Notes under the pieces: model-generated | Seen by the model: only the letters and a program-made list of their open reading frames with translations | The model's database searches: none | Told to the model about the DNA's origin: nothing | Source of the DNA: Thiodiazotropha sp050291245 | Lineage (GTDB): Bacteria > Pseudomonadota > Gammaproteobacteria > Chromatiales > Chromatiaceae | Reading direction: 5' to 3' | Length of the DNA stretch: 64,000 nt | NCBI GenBank assembly: GCA_050291245.1 | Contig: JBNKJP010000001.1 | Span: 30,706-94,705, forward strand | Position numbers and translations under genes: made by a program | Part shown: piece after piece, positions 8,056 to 17,071 of the stretch | Position numbering within the stretch: the first letter of the stretch is position 1 | Layout: each line of letters opens with the position of its first letter

Positions 8056-10018
8056 TCTGCATTTGTTACGCCCCCTCTGGCTGCTGGCGTTAATTCCCTG
8101 GGCGCTGGGCGTGTGGCATCTGGCACGCAGCAACGCCGCTACCCCCGTGTGGCGCGACCTGGTCGACGCCCACCTGCTGCCCCATCTGCTCGACACACAG
8201 GAGAGCCCGACCCAGCGGCTGTTTCTGTGGCTGCTGGCGATCGGCGGCCTGCTCGGCATCCTGGCACTGGCCGGGCCGGTGTGGCGGCATCTGCCGCAAC
8301 CGGCCTATCAGACCGAGGCGCAACGGGTGATTGTCCTGGACATCTCCGAGAGCATGAACGCGGCCGATCTGTCGCCCTCGCGCCTGGCCCATGCGCGATT
8401 CGAAATCCTCGATCTGTTGAAACGCATGCAGGAGGGCCAGACCGCACTCATCGCCTATGGCGCGGAGCCCTTTGTGGTCTCCCCATTGACCGGGGATGCG
8501 AAGACCATCGCGGCCCAGGTCCCGCAACTCGCCACCGGGTTGCTGCCGGTGGAAGGCACGAAACGCACCGATCTTGCGCTCCAGGCAGCCGACCGCCTGC
8601 TCACCCAGGCCGGCAGTCGCGACGGCGAGGTGATCCTGGTGACCGATGGCCTCGACCAGCCCGCCGCCAGTCTGGAAGCGGCGCAGCAACTGCGTCGGGA
8701 TGGCTACCGGTTGTCGGTTCTGGGTGTCGGTAGCCGCGCGGGAGCCCCCATCCCCAAAACCGATGGCGGTTTTCGGCAAACCGCTGACGGTCGTCCGCAA
8801 CTGACAAAACTCGATGACCAGGCCCTGCCCTCCCTGGCCGCTGCCGGCGGAGGACGGTATGTCACCGCCACCCCCGATGACCGGGACATCGAGGCGTTGG
8901 ACCTGGAGCGTGCTCACAAACGCCAGGCCGAGGACACGGCCAACACCACGACCCTGGCCGACCAGTGGCGTGAAGAGGGCCCTTGGCTGCTACTCCTGCT
9001 GCTACCCTTGGCCGCCGCGGGATTCCGGCGTGGTTGGCTGGGTCCCCTGGTTCTGGTAGTGATGATCGCACCCGCGCCCCAGGCGCAGGCGTCTGTCTGG
9101 TCGGACCTGTGGCATCGTCCCGATCAGCAAGCGGCCGGACTGCTCGAAGCCGGTGACCCTCAAGCTGCCGCCCAGCGTTTTGAACGCTCCGACTGGCGGG
9201 CCGCCGCCGCTTATCAGGCCGGTCAGTATGACAACGCCCTGGAGGATCTGAACGACCCGAAGAGCGCCCGTTCCTGGTACAACCGGGGCAACACCCTGGC
9301 GAAACTGGGCAAGTATCAGCAGGCGATCGACGCCTACGACCAGGCACTTGCCGAAAACCCCGATGACGCGGATGCCCAATACAATCGCAACCTGATTGAA
9401 CAGCTGCTGAAACAGCAAAACCAATCGTCTTCTCAAAAACAGTCCGACAACCCGGAACAAGGCGATCAATCCCAGAACAGTGATCAGTCCCAGGACAGCG
9501 CTCAATCGAATCCGGAACAATCCGAAAAGCAACAATCAGACGAGCAACAATCCTCACAGGAGCAATCCGGGCAATCGTCGGATCAGGCAGCGTCCGCCCA
9601 ACAAAACCCGGCGGATCAGAATGGCCAGCAAAACACGGCCTCGAACGAAAAGGACGCCCAATCTGCCGAAGACCGCTCTTCATCCACACCATCGCCCCAG
9701 TCTGATGAACAGACCGAGGAAGAACAATCGACCACCGCATCCGCCGATCAATCCAAACAGGATGAACCACAGCCCGATTCGAACCCCAATCAGGCCGGGG
9801 CTCAAGAACCGGGTCTGGCGGATCTACTCAATCAAAAGTCCCCCGGGGACCCAGAAAAGCCGGCCTCGACCGGAGAGAGCATATCGTCGGTTCCACCCAT
9901 GACGGAGGCCGAACAGGCGATGGAGCACCAGTTGAACCGGGTTCCGGATGACCCGGGTGGTTTGCTGCGCCAGCGCTTTCTGCTTCAGCATCTGCGTCGA
10001 ACCGGACAACTGCAATGA
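8042..10018 (+). CDS. BatB/BatC-type fusion: VWA domain, TPR and Gln/Ser-rich region
   Basis: 658 residues. The start is a GTG at 8042 with GGGAGG just upstream, overlapping batA by 14 bp. The order is an N-terminal membrane hairpin, a VWA domain with MIDAS VLDISESMNAADLS and VTDGLD, two membrane segments (about residues 315-355), and TPR-like repeats (SWYNRGNTLAKLGKYQQAIDA type, about 395-460). A long low-complexity region rich in Gln, Ser, Asn, Asp and Glu follows (about 460-610), then a short conserved end (PDDPGGLLRQRFLLQ). VWA plus TPR in one chain corresponds to BatB fused to BatC. The polar tract is probably a disordered linker. Confidence 0.9.
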   Translation: MNLSDLHLLRPLWLLALIPWALGVWHLARSNAATPVWRDLVDAHLLPHLLDTQESPTQRLFLWLLAIGGLLGILALAGPVWRHLPQPAYQTEAQRVIVLDISESMNAADLSPSRLAHARFEILDLLKRMQEGQTALIAYGAEPFVVSPLTGDAKTIAAQVPQLATGLLPVEGTKRTDLALQAADRLLTQAGSRDGEVILVTDGLDQPAASLEAAQQLRRDGYRLSVLGVGSRAGAPIPKTDGGFRQTADGRPQLTKLDDQALPSLAAAGGGRYVTATPDDRDIEALDLERAHKRQAEDTANTTTLADQWREEGPWLLLLLLPLAAAGFRRGWLGPLVLVVMIAPAPQAQASVWSDLWHRPDQQAAGLLEAGDPQAAAQRFERSDWRAAAAYQAGQYDNALEDLNDPKSARSWYNRGNTLAKLGKYQQAIDAYDQALAENPDDADAQYNRNLIEQLLKQQNQSSSQKQSDNPEQGDQSQNSDQSQDSAQSNPEQSEKQQSDEQQSSQEQSGQSSDQAASAQQNPADQNGQQNTASNEKDAQSAEDRSSSTPSPQSDEQTEEEQSTTASADQSKQDEPQPDSNPNQAGAQEPGLADLLNQKSPGDPEKPASTGESISSVPPMTEAEQAMEHQLNRVPDDPGGLLRQRFLLQHLRRTGQLQ

Positions 10019-10029
10019 GGAGTCGCACC

Positions 10030-11937
10030 ATGTCAAAGACTATTGATTCTCCAATGGGATTGGGTCCAAGACGGATGACCCCAGGGGGTCTATGGCGACG
10101 TCTGGGATGGCTGCTCCTGGGCGTGTTGATTTCCGCTCCGGTGTTGTCCCAGGGATTCGATGCACAGCTCGAACGCTCCCAGATCAGCGAGGGGGAATCG
10201 GTCATGCTGCTGTTGAGCGCCTCGGGAGACGACACCAGCAACCCCGACCTCAGCCCACTTGAGGCCGACTTCGATGTAGTGGGTCAGAGTCAGGGAACCA
10301 GCATCAGCATCATCAACGGCCACAGCACTCAGACCCGTCAGTGGCGAATCGCCCTGATGCCCAAACACCCGGGTGATCTGCGCATCCCATCACTCAGTCT
10401 AGGTAATCAAAGCAGTCAGCCACTGCCACTCAAGGTTCTCCCCGCTTCAGCGGACAATTCCGGCAACGCCACTTCGCAACGACCGGTGATCCTCGAAGTG
10501 GAGGCCGAACCCGCCGATCCCTATGTACAGGCACAGATCAACTATCGAGTACGTGTCATGGCCCGGGTCCCCCTGCGCGAGGCCAGCCTGAGCGAACCCC
10601 GAGCCGGGGACGCAATCATCGAATCACTGGGTAAAGACCGCAACTACACCACCCAACGCAACGGCGAGACCTGGCAGGTCGTCGAGCGACGCTACGCGAT
10701 CTTCCCGCAACACAGTGGTGAGTTGACCATCGAGAGTCCATTGCTGAGTGCTTCGGTACCGGTTTCCACCGGTCGGAGCCGCCAACAACGCGGTTTTAGT
10801 CACGACCCGTTTGCCGATATCGAGCGGATGATGGGTAGAAATCCCTTTTCGGGCATGGGGGGGATGTTCGAAGAGACCCGCCCACTGCGGGTACGTGATC
10901 ATGACATTACCCTGCAGATCCGCCCCCAACCGGCCAGTGCGCAGAACATGTCATGGCTGCCAGCGAAAAATCTGACGCTAAGTGAAACCTGGTCTCCGGA
11001 TCCGCCGGTATTTCGGGTGGGGGAACCGGTGACCCGAAGCGTCACCCTGACGGCCCAAGGCCTCAGTACCGCCCAGTTGCCGGATCCAATCCCCCCGGTA
11101 CCGGCAGACATGAAGCGTTACCCCGACCAACCGCAGAGCGAATCCCATGTCGAGGGTGATGATCTGGTAGCGACAAAGACCCTTAAGACCGCATTGATTC
11201 CCAACGCATCCGGAACCCTGACCCTTCCGGAACTCAGAATCCCATGGTGGGACACCCGGACCCAAGAGTCTCGGGTCGCCACCCTGCCCGCACGTACCAT
11301 CAACGTATTGCCCGGAGTAGCCGGTGCCGCGCAGCCCGTCCCAACCCCGGCGGCACCCTCAAGCCAGCCGATAACCCCACCACCGGTTACGGCTTCGCCG
11401 AGTGAAACCGCCTCAAACACCACCACACCGACATCCAATAACGGCAGTCCCAGTACTCATGCCGGTGTCTGGCCCTGGGTGACGGCAGTCATGACACTGG
11501 TCTGGCTCGCAACCCTGTTTCTCTGGCTGCGCGCTCGTCGCGCAAGCACACGCACAGATTTAGAGCCGAAGAACCGTTCGGAAAAAACCTCAACCGCAAG
11601 ACAAGCAACCCTCGCACAGGCCATAAAACGTCTCAAACAAGCCTGTCAGAAAAACGATGCAAAGGCGGCACACGCCGCCCTCCTCGACTGGTCAGTGGCC
11701 TATTGGCCGGAAAACCGTCCACGAGGTCTTGCGGCGCTTGCTCAGCGCCTCAAAGATGCCAAGGCACGCAATCAGCTGAGCACCCTGGACCGTGTGCTGT
11801 ACGATGAAACCTCCAGCGGTTGGGACGGCCAGACGGCCTGGCTCATACTGAAACCCGTACTCTCAGCCGACCTGGCAGGCACCGGCAAAGAATCCCGAGA
11901 TTCCGCACTACCCGACCTCTATCCGCAACCGGGTTGA
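10030..11937 (+). CDS. batD: BatD (oxygen-tolerance) family protein
   Basis: 635 residues from the ATG at 10030, chosen because GAGGAG stands 8 bp upstream at 10017-10022; an ATG at 10015 overlapping the previous stop is the alternative. An N-terminal hydrophobic segment (about residues 18-45) acts as signal or anchor. It is followed by large beta-rich repeats typical of BatD (LERSQISEGESVMLLL near the start), a Pro/Thr-rich linker, a membrane helix (WPWVTAVMTLVWLATLFLWL) and a cytoplasmic helical tail. It is the last gene of the six-gene cluster. A palindromic repeat about 20 bp downstream may end the transcript. Confidence 0.88.
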   Translation: MSKTIDSPMGLGPRRMTPGGLWRRLGWLLLGVLISAPVLSQGFDAQLERSQISEGESVMLLLSASGDDTSNPDLSPLEADFDVVGQSQGTSISIINGHSTQTRQWRIALMPKHPGDLRIPSLSLGNQSSQPLPLKVLPASADNSGNATSQRPVILEVEAEPADPYVQAQINYRVRVMARVPLREASLSEPRAGDAIIESLGKDRNYTTQRNGETWQVVERRYAIFPQHSGELTIESPLLSASVPVSTGRSRQQRGFSHDPFADIERMMGRNPFSGMGGMFEETRPLRVRDHDITLQIRPQPASAQNMSWLPAKNLTLSETWSPDPPVFRVGEPVTRSVTLTAQGLSTAQLPDPIPPVPADMKRYPDQPQSESHVEGDDLVATKTLKTALIPNASGTLTLPELRIPWWDTRTQESRVATLPARTINVLPGVAGAAQPVPTPAAPSSQPITPPPVTASPSETASNTTTPTSNNGSPSTHAGVWPWVTAVMTLVWLATLFLWLRARRASTRTDLEPKNRSEKTSTARQATLAQAIKRLKQACQKNDAKAAHAALLDWSVAYWPENRPRGLAALAQRLKDAKARNQLSTLDRVLYDETSSGWDGQTAWLILKPVLSADLAGTGKESRDSALPDLYPQPG

Positions 11938-11959
11938 TGTCCCAGCGGAGATAAGACAT

Positions 11960-11984
11960 CGTTCCCACGCTCTGCGTGGGAATG
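11960..11984. repeat. single REP palindrome of the GTTCCCACGC family
   Basis: One arm-A-type palindrome (GTTCCCACGC with GCGTGGGAAT, then GCATACC) without a partner nearby. It lies in the 90-bp gap between batD and the convergent methyltransferase gene, a usual location for REP sequences. Confidence 0.75.
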
Positions 11985-12027
11985 CATACCCCAGGTCGAC
12001 TATCCGGGTCTCACATTTCATGTCAGG

Positions 12028-12834
12028 CTATACTGACACAGAACAGAATAATGAGTCCGCATTAAAATCAATAACCCCATCAACTGAAATTGCCGCAATT
12101 TCAGAAAGATGTGCTCGTTTGAACTGTGCCAGCTGTTCAGCTCCCAACTGATCGATGAGTGATTTATAACCGGCATTGTTAAGTAGTGACCACCAATCAT
12201 CCAGCTTGATTGGGTAGCGAATGGGGAAGTGTTCCACCTTGGCCTGTTTATGTACTGATACGCTCGCTAATTCCTCTATTTGCTGTTGCGTCTTGAGCCG
12301 ACCTCTCAGCCTTGAAGGCACCTCAATCTGATAGTCGACCTCAAGTCGCTTCAGAAAAAGTTCCGCAAAAGGGTTGAACGCTTCCTGGGTAAAGGTGGAA
12401 AAAAGCAACATCCCACCTGGTTTTATCAGGCTACAAATCGACTGGTAGGTTGTTTCCATATCGGGATAAAAGAACAGCGCGTAGCCACAGGTAACAATAT
12501 CGAATACCCTGTCACCATAAGCGATGTTCTCCACATCGCATTGCTTGAAAGTAATATTTTCATGGCCTTCACCACGCGCCTTTTGTTTTGCCTGATCAAG
12601 CATTCCCGGCGATAAATCGATTGCCTCTATAAAGGCATGAGGATATTTTCTTGCCAGTTCAATCGCGACAAGTCCTGTTCCCGTTGAAACATCGAGAATC
12701 TCCATGCTTTCGGAATATGGAACCAATTCAACCATTCTACGGGCCGAAATAGCAAAGAACTTATTCTCGTCATATCTGGCAGAAACATCATCAAATGTTG
12801 CCGCAACAGCCTTCTTGTATTCTATGGCATCCAT
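12028..12834 (-). CDS. class I SAM-dependent methyltransferase
   Basis: 268 residues. The SAM-binding glycine motif is EILDVSTGTGLVAIELA (about residues 45-61), followed by the acidic EAIDLS, CDVENI and the post-motif PGGMLLFS. It has a UbiE/COQ5-like fold, but the substrate is unknown. The gene is visibly richer in A+T than its neighbours, which suggests acquisition by transfer. It lies convergent with the bat operon and downstream of another methyltransferase on the same strand. Confidence 0.85.
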   Translation of the reverse strand: MDAIEYKKAVAATFDDVSARYDENKFFAISARRMVELVPYSESMEILDVSTGTGLVAIELARKYPHAFIEAIDLSPGMLDQAKQKARGEGHENITFKQCDVENIAYGDRVFDIVTCGYALFFYPDMETTYQSICSLIKPGGMLLFSTFTQEAFNPFAELFLKRLEVDYQIEVPSRLRGRLKTQQQIEELASVSVHKQAKVEHFPIRYPIKLDDWWSLLNNAGYKSLIDQLGAEQLAQFKRAHLSEIAAISVDGVIDFNADSLFCSVSV

Positions 12835-12869
12835 GTTTCATGGTATCCCGTTCAGCATTCAAAATCTGA

Positions 12870-12905
12870 AAGATGCGCCCCCCTTTATGAAGGGCGATTT
12901 TGAGG
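12870..12905. repeat. short intergenic inverted repeat (CCCCCCTTTA/GAAGGGCG)
   Basis: In the 129-bp gap between the two methyltransferase genes a short imperfect inverted repeat (GCCCCCCTTTATGAAGGGCG) can form a hairpin. It resembles short intergenic repeats seen in many bacteria. A small plus-strand ORF over it looks spurious. Confidence 0.35.
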
Positions 12906-12963
12906 AAAGCTTTGACAGATTGCTTGTGGAACGCGAACAAACTCTGAGCGTAAAATAGCCTAC

Positions 12964-13749
12964 TTATTTCGGAGTCTTGCATCCACTCACGACCACCAGG
13001 TTCACACAGGCATAGAAACGCCCTTCACGTTCCCGTGCCTGAAGTTCCTCCAGCCACCGCGCCCCTTGCGCCTGATCGATCACCTTCTCTTGCAGAGCCG
13101 TATCGATCAGCCAATTGCCGAACGGGGTCTCATCAAGGCGTTGTTGCACCATGGCAACCACATCAACGCGGATCGCCCCCATCCCCTGGTCACGACACAG
13201 CGTGGCCAGGTGGCGACCTGCGAAGCCGTTGGGACGCATCCGTTGCGAAAAAAACATCATCAAGTGGCGTTCCAATACACTATCGGAAAAATCGACGCTG
13301 GCACTGGCCCAGTCGGTATCCGCAAGCACAATGCGCCCGCCCGCGCGGGTAACCCGGTTCATCTCGGCCAGGATCGGCTCGGCCTGATCCGGGGACACCA
13401 CCTGGAGCAACCGTTCAGCCCGGCACGCCGCCACTGAATCATCGGTCAGAGGCAGACCCAGCGCCGAACCCATACGATGCTCGACACGATCCTGACAGCC
13501 CGCATCCAAAGCCGCCTGCCGCGCCTCGTTCAGCATCGTCTCATCACTATCGATCCCAATGACTTTGCCCTGTTCACCGACCCGTTCAGACAAAGGCAGG
13601 GTGTCCACCCCTGGTCCGCAACCGACATCGAGGACGGTATCCCCCGGGTTGATCGCCATATGATCATAGCTTAGTTGCTTGAAATCACGCATGCGATCGG
13701 CAACCTGCTTGAGATAATCCGAGGTGACATAGCCGTTATCGAGAGTCAT
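12964..13749 (-). CDS. class I SAM-dependent methyltransferase
   Basis: 261 residues. Motif I is TVLDVGCGPGVDTLPL (about residues 38-53), then GIDSDETML and AGGRIVLADTDW. The overall layout is that of UbiE-like or arsenite-type small-molecule methyltransferases, and no specific substrate can be assigned. GC content matches the surrounding chromosome, unlike the methyltransferase that follows it, so the two are unlikely to have arrived together. The upstream 473-bp gap to lgt is filled mainly by a MITE. Confidence 0.85.
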   Translation of the reverse strand: MTLDNGYVTSDYLKQVADRMRDFKQLSYDHMAINPGDTVLDVGCGPGVDTLPLSERVGEQGKVIGIDSDETMLNEARQAALDAGCQDRVEHRMGSALGLPLTDDSVAACRAERLLQVVSPDQAEPILAEMNRVTRAGGRIVLADTDWASASVDFSDSVLERHLMMFFSQRMRPNGFAGRHLATLCRDQGMGAIRVDVVAMVQQRLDETPFGNWLIDTALQEKVIDQAQGARWLEELQAREREGRFYACVNLVVVSGCKTPK

Positions 13750-13956
13750 AGTAATCAGTCATTAGCAATGTGACGAAGTCAGTCAATAAGGTTACACACT
13801 CTCACGATAGGGCAACAGGTACAGACCAGAGAAATATGGCCATAACAGATCGAAAAGATGAATGTGGGATAATAAAGGTTAGTTAGCCCAAACCCTCTTC
13901 AAATAGAAGGCTTTACAGCACCCAAAACCGGCAAGATGGTAGAAGCTATCGATTTA

Positions 13957-14196
13957 CTAGTGTAGTGTCCTATATAAATCGTGCATTTAGAAAGCCACTC
14001 AAGCCGCGAGTGCAAGGCGTACCCCAAGGGCATTTCCTTCGGGCACACCCCGCAGGGAATGGCTATTCCCTTTCCAAGGGCTGCAACGCAGCAATCGTGG
14101 CTTGAGTGGCTTCCCGCAGGGCGAGGTAAGGGGTTTAAACATCAGCTAATGACAGACCTCGTCTAAATGTATGATTTATATAGGACACTACACTAG
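13957..14196. mobile_element. 232-bp MITE flanked by CTAG
   Basis: The element proper is 13961-14192. Its terminal inverted repeats are 31 bp with two mismatches and start TGTAGTGTCCTATATAAATC. CTAG stands at both outer edges (13957-13960 and 14193-14196). Because CTAG is its own complement, it may be either a target duplication or the outermost part of the repeat. Inside is a second inverted repeat (AGCCACTCAAGCC / GGCTTGAGTGGCT), so the whole element can fold on itself. A 61-aa ORF inside has no coding look. CTAG targets are typical of IS5-group elements. Confidence 0.82.
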
Positions 14197-14222
14197 TGTA
14201 CCCGGTAACTCGTAATACTGTT

Positions 14223-15053
14223 TCACCTGGCCGGCCGGTAGGCCAGGTAGAGCAATAGCATACCAAACAAAATCATCGGCGCGCTCAATAACTGCCCCAT
14301 GGTCAGCCAGCCGAACGCCAGATAACCGTACTGAATGTCCGGCATCCGCACGAACTCCACCGCAAAGCGAAACACTCCGTAGCACACCAGGAACAGGCCG
14401 GAAACCGCCCGGCGCGGCCGGGGTTTCGAGGAAAAAATCCACAGGATAAGGAGCAGCAGCACCCCTTCGAGAAGAAACTCATAAAGCTGATTGGGATGCA
14501 CCGGAGGAGAGAATTCCGTGCCGGGAGGCAACCCCAGGCGTGCACACAGCTCACCCGAGACATCGCAGGGTACCCGCATGCCCCAGGGCAGGCGGGTGAC
14601 ACCACCCCAGAGTTCTCCATTGATGAAGTTGCCCAGGCGTCCGGCACCCAGGCCAATGGTCACCAGAGGAGCGATAAAATCGGTCGCGTCGAAAAAGGTC
14701 TTGCCCTGCTTGCGGGCAAACAGCCACATCGCCAGCAGCACCCCCAGCAAGCCCCCGTGGAATGACATGCCCCCATGCCACACTTCCAGAATAATCAATG
14801 GGTTATGGAGAAAATTCGGCAGATCGTAGAACAGCAGATAACCCACCCGACCACCGACGACCACCCCAAGGACAATGTAGAAGACAATATCGTCCACCTG
14901 GGCCGCGCTCCAGACCATGCCCGGCTTGCCAACCCGGAGGCGACCCAGTAGCCATCCCCCGAGAAAGCCGATCAGATACATCACCCCATACCAATAGAAT
15001 GTGACAGACCCGATGGTCAGCAGCTCCGGATCGAATTGGGGATAGGTCAGCAT
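14223..15053 (-). CDS. lgt: prolipoprotein diacylglyceryl transferase
   Basis: 276 residues from the ATG at 15053 (MLTYPQFDPELLTIG); the frame is open further upstream but that part lacks family features. Seven hydrophobic segments are visible, with the Lgt signature GRLGNFINGELWG around residues 138-150 and HPNQLYE later on. Lgt transfers diacylglycerol from phosphatidylglycerol to the lipobox cysteine of prolipoproteins in the inner membrane, the first step of lipoprotein maturation. One client candidate in this window is the MliC-like lipoprotein at 59350-59661. thyA, the usual enteric neighbour, is not present. Confidence 0.95.
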   Translation of the reverse strand: MLTYPQFDPELLTIGSVTFYWYGVMYLIGFLGGWLLGRLRVGKPGMVWSAAQVDDIVFYIVLGVVVGGRVGYLLFYDLPNFLHNPLIILEVWHGGMSFHGGLLGVLLAMWLFARKQGKTFFDATDFIAPLVTIGLGAGRLGNFINGELWGGVTRLPWGMRVPCDVSGELCARLGLPPGTEFSPPVHPNQLYEFLLEGVLLLLILWIFSSKPRPRRAVSGLFLVCYGVFRFAVEFVRMPDIQYGYLAFGWLTMGQLLSAPMILFGMLLLYLAYRPAR

Positions 15054-15284
15054 GGATGGGCATGTTACCACAGGAACCCCGTTCACCAATGTGTCGGTTT
15101 TTTGTAAGCAGCCGATTTCATGACAGTTTTGCCATGTTAGAATTCTGTGACTCATGTCACAATTAACCCAATTACTGGAATTAACTTCGCAGGCGAAATG
15201 ACGGACTTCGTCAAAGTGTCAAGTTTTTGATCGCCGCGCCGCTACCCCGTACAACAAGATGCAAACACCCTATTCAGGCATCCG

Positions 15285-15671
15285 ATGGGAAGGACAATGA
15301 GCTACGTACACGCACAAAAATTTGAAACTTATATACCACGAGAAATGGATACTTTAGGCTCTCGACTGCGCAGAAAGAGACGTGAACGGGGTTGGACCCA
15401 GGAGCAGCTGGCGCTCCGGGCCGGAACCAATCAGGCGGTCATTCAGAAAATCGAGAACGGCAAAAGCCTGCGTCCCAGGAAGATTGATGAGATCGCCCAG
15501 GTTCTTGACGTCAATCCTGCCTGGTTGATGTTTGGCGAAACCAATACCCGAGTCATGGATGATGAATCCATCGAAGTCGCCAAGGCCTGGCACAATCTAC
15601 CCGAACCCATTCGCAGCCGGATCAAACGCAACATCTTTGAACAGGTTCTGCTGCACTCGAACAAGAAATAG
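15285..15671 (+). CDS. XRE-family helix-turn-helix regulator
   Basis: 128 residues. An HTH_3 domain spans about residues 24-78 (LGSRLRRKRRERGWTQEQLA, then TNQAVIQKIENG and LDVNPAWLMFGE). The C-terminal 40 residues are helical and may dimerise. Starts at 15285, 15297 (after GGAAGGA, close spacing) and 15345 are all possible. The gene is divergent from lgt. Its targets are unknown. It lacks a peptidase domain, so it is not a LexA/CI-type repressor. Confidence 0.85.
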   Translation: MGRTMSYVHAQKFETYIPREMDTLGSRLRRKRRERGWTQEQLALRAGTNQAVIQKIENGKSLRPRKIDEIAQVLDVNPAWLMFGETNTRVMDDESIEVAKAWHNLPEPIRSRIKRNIFEQVLLHSNKK

Positions 15672-15684
15672 CCCCTTCCCAAGA

Positions 15685-15712
15685 TTGCAGGATGCCAAAA
15701 GGCATCCTGCAA
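15685..15712 (+). terminator. hairpin after the XRE gene
   Basis: A perfect 12-bp stem, TTGCAGGATGCC with loop AAAA and the complement, lies 13 bp after the stop codon. No T-run follows, so it may act as a weak or Rho-assisted terminator or simply protect the mRNA end. Confidence 0.5.
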
Positions 15713-15808
15713 CCTCAATCCCTCACCCCGCCTCACTGAAACCTGTTTCAGTGTTCTACGGGTTGGTGATCCCGGATTACGCTTCGCGCCCTCCAGGCCC
15801 GGTTGGGC

Positions 15809-17062
15809 TTAAGAAAACAGCTCACTGAAAGGGATAAAATCCACCGGATCACCGACAGCCACCGGGGTCAGTGGCGGCAACACCACCAATCCGTTCGCCC
15901 AGACCACGGAGGTCATCACCCCCGAGGAAGCATTGGAGAACAAGCGCACCACCTGGCGCCCTTCCCCATCCAACTCCAGTCGTCCTCGGGCATATTCCTG
16001 ACGCTTGTCATTCCCGGACTTCTCGAAACCGGCCACCACCTTCCGGGGGATGGGTCTGACCGGTTCCGCCTGTCCCTGCATGAGCCGAATGAAGGGCAGC
16101 ATAAAGACCGAAAAGGTCACAAACACGGAAACCGGATTACCGGGGGCCCCCAGAAAGGGCACATCCCCCAGCCAACCGAATGCCAGTGGCTTACCCGGTC
16201 GACTGGCGATCTTCCACAGATCGAGCGATCCCAGCTGTTCCACCGCAGGTTTCACATGATCCTCTTCGCCCACGGAAACGCCTCCCGAGGCCAATACCAG
16301 ATCAGCCGCTTCTGCGGCCTGCCTGAGCGCATCACAGGTAGCTTCATGGGTATCCTGCACGATACCGACGGGGACCACCTCGCAGCCCAGACGCTGCACC
16401 AACCCGGTCAGGGTAAACTGGTTCGAATTATAGATCTGCCCCTCCCCCAGAGGCTGCCCGGGCATCACCAGTTCATCGCCACTGGTCAGAACCGCAACCT
16501 TCAGAGGGCGAAAAACAGCCACTTCCGGGATACCCACGGAGGCCGCCAGTCCCAGGTGTTGGGGTGCCAGCCTCAATCCGGGCTTGAGAATCTCCTCGCC
16601 TTGCAGGATATCCTCACCGGAACGTCGAATATTGGCGCCCGCCGCGGCGGGTAGCTGCCGCACCCGCAACTGATCCCCGCTGACCTCACAGACCTCCTGG
16701 ATCACCACCGTATCGGCTCCGGGGGGTACCGGGGCACCGGTGAAGATACGCGCCGCGGTACCCGGTTCCAGCTGCGTCCCCATGGTGCCCGCGGGAATGC
16801 GCTGAGTAATGCGCAACCCCTGCTGAAATTCCACCAGATCCTGATATCTCACCGCATACCCGTCCATGGCGCTGTTATCCCAGGGCGGAACATCCACCTG
16901 ACTGCGCACCGAACGGGCCAGGATACGTCCCAACCCCTCCTGCAGCGTCACCGTTTCGGTATCCTTCACGGGCCGGGCCTGCCGTAGCAAAAAGCTTAGC
17001 GCCTCCTCGACCGGTTTCATCGGACTCTGATTGATATCACAACCTGCGTCTTTCTGATTCAT
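15809..17062 (-). CDS. moeA: molybdopterin molybdotransferase MoeA
   Basis: 417 residues, normal MoeA length. Visible motifs are PPWDNSAMDGYAVR near residue 60, AVLTSGDELVMPG near 205, ASGGVSVGEEDHVK near 260 and LGAPGNPVSVFVTF near 310. MoeA inserts molybdate into adenylylated molybdopterin to finish the molybdenum cofactor, implying that molybdoenzymes are encoded elsewhere. No other moa/mob gene is nearby. It lies 9 bp after the PfkB-family kinase on the same strand, so the two may be co-transcribed. Confidence 0.93.
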   Translation of the reverse strand: MNQKDAGCDINQSPMKPVEEALSFLLRQARPVKDTETVTLQEGLGRILARSVRSQVDVPPWDNSAMDGYAVRYQDLVEFQQGLRITQRIPAGTMGTQLEPGTAARIFTGAPVPPGADTVVIQEVCEVSGDQLRVRQLPAAAGANIRRSGEDILQGEEILKPGLRLAPQHLGLAASVGIPEVAVFRPLKVAVLTSGDELVMPGQPLGEGQIYNSNQFTLTGLVQRLGCEVVPVGIVQDTHEATCDALRQAAEAADLVLASGGVSVGEEDHVKPAVEQLGSLDLWKIASRPGKPLAFGWLGDVPFLGAPGNPVSVFVTFSVFMLPFIRLMQGQAEPVRPIPRKVVAGFEKSGNDKRQEYARGRLELDGEGRQVVRLFSNASSGVMTSVVWANGLVVLPPLTPVAVGDPVDFIPFSELFS

Positions 17063-17071
17063 TGAATCCGC

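Noticed and set aside
12704..12958. 84-codon plus-strand ORF over the methyltransferase start
   Set aside because: Overlaps the real gene antisense and reads through an intergenic hairpin.
13981..14166. 61-codon ORF inside the 232-bp MITE
   Set aside because: It only reads through the inner inverted repeats; no ribosome site.
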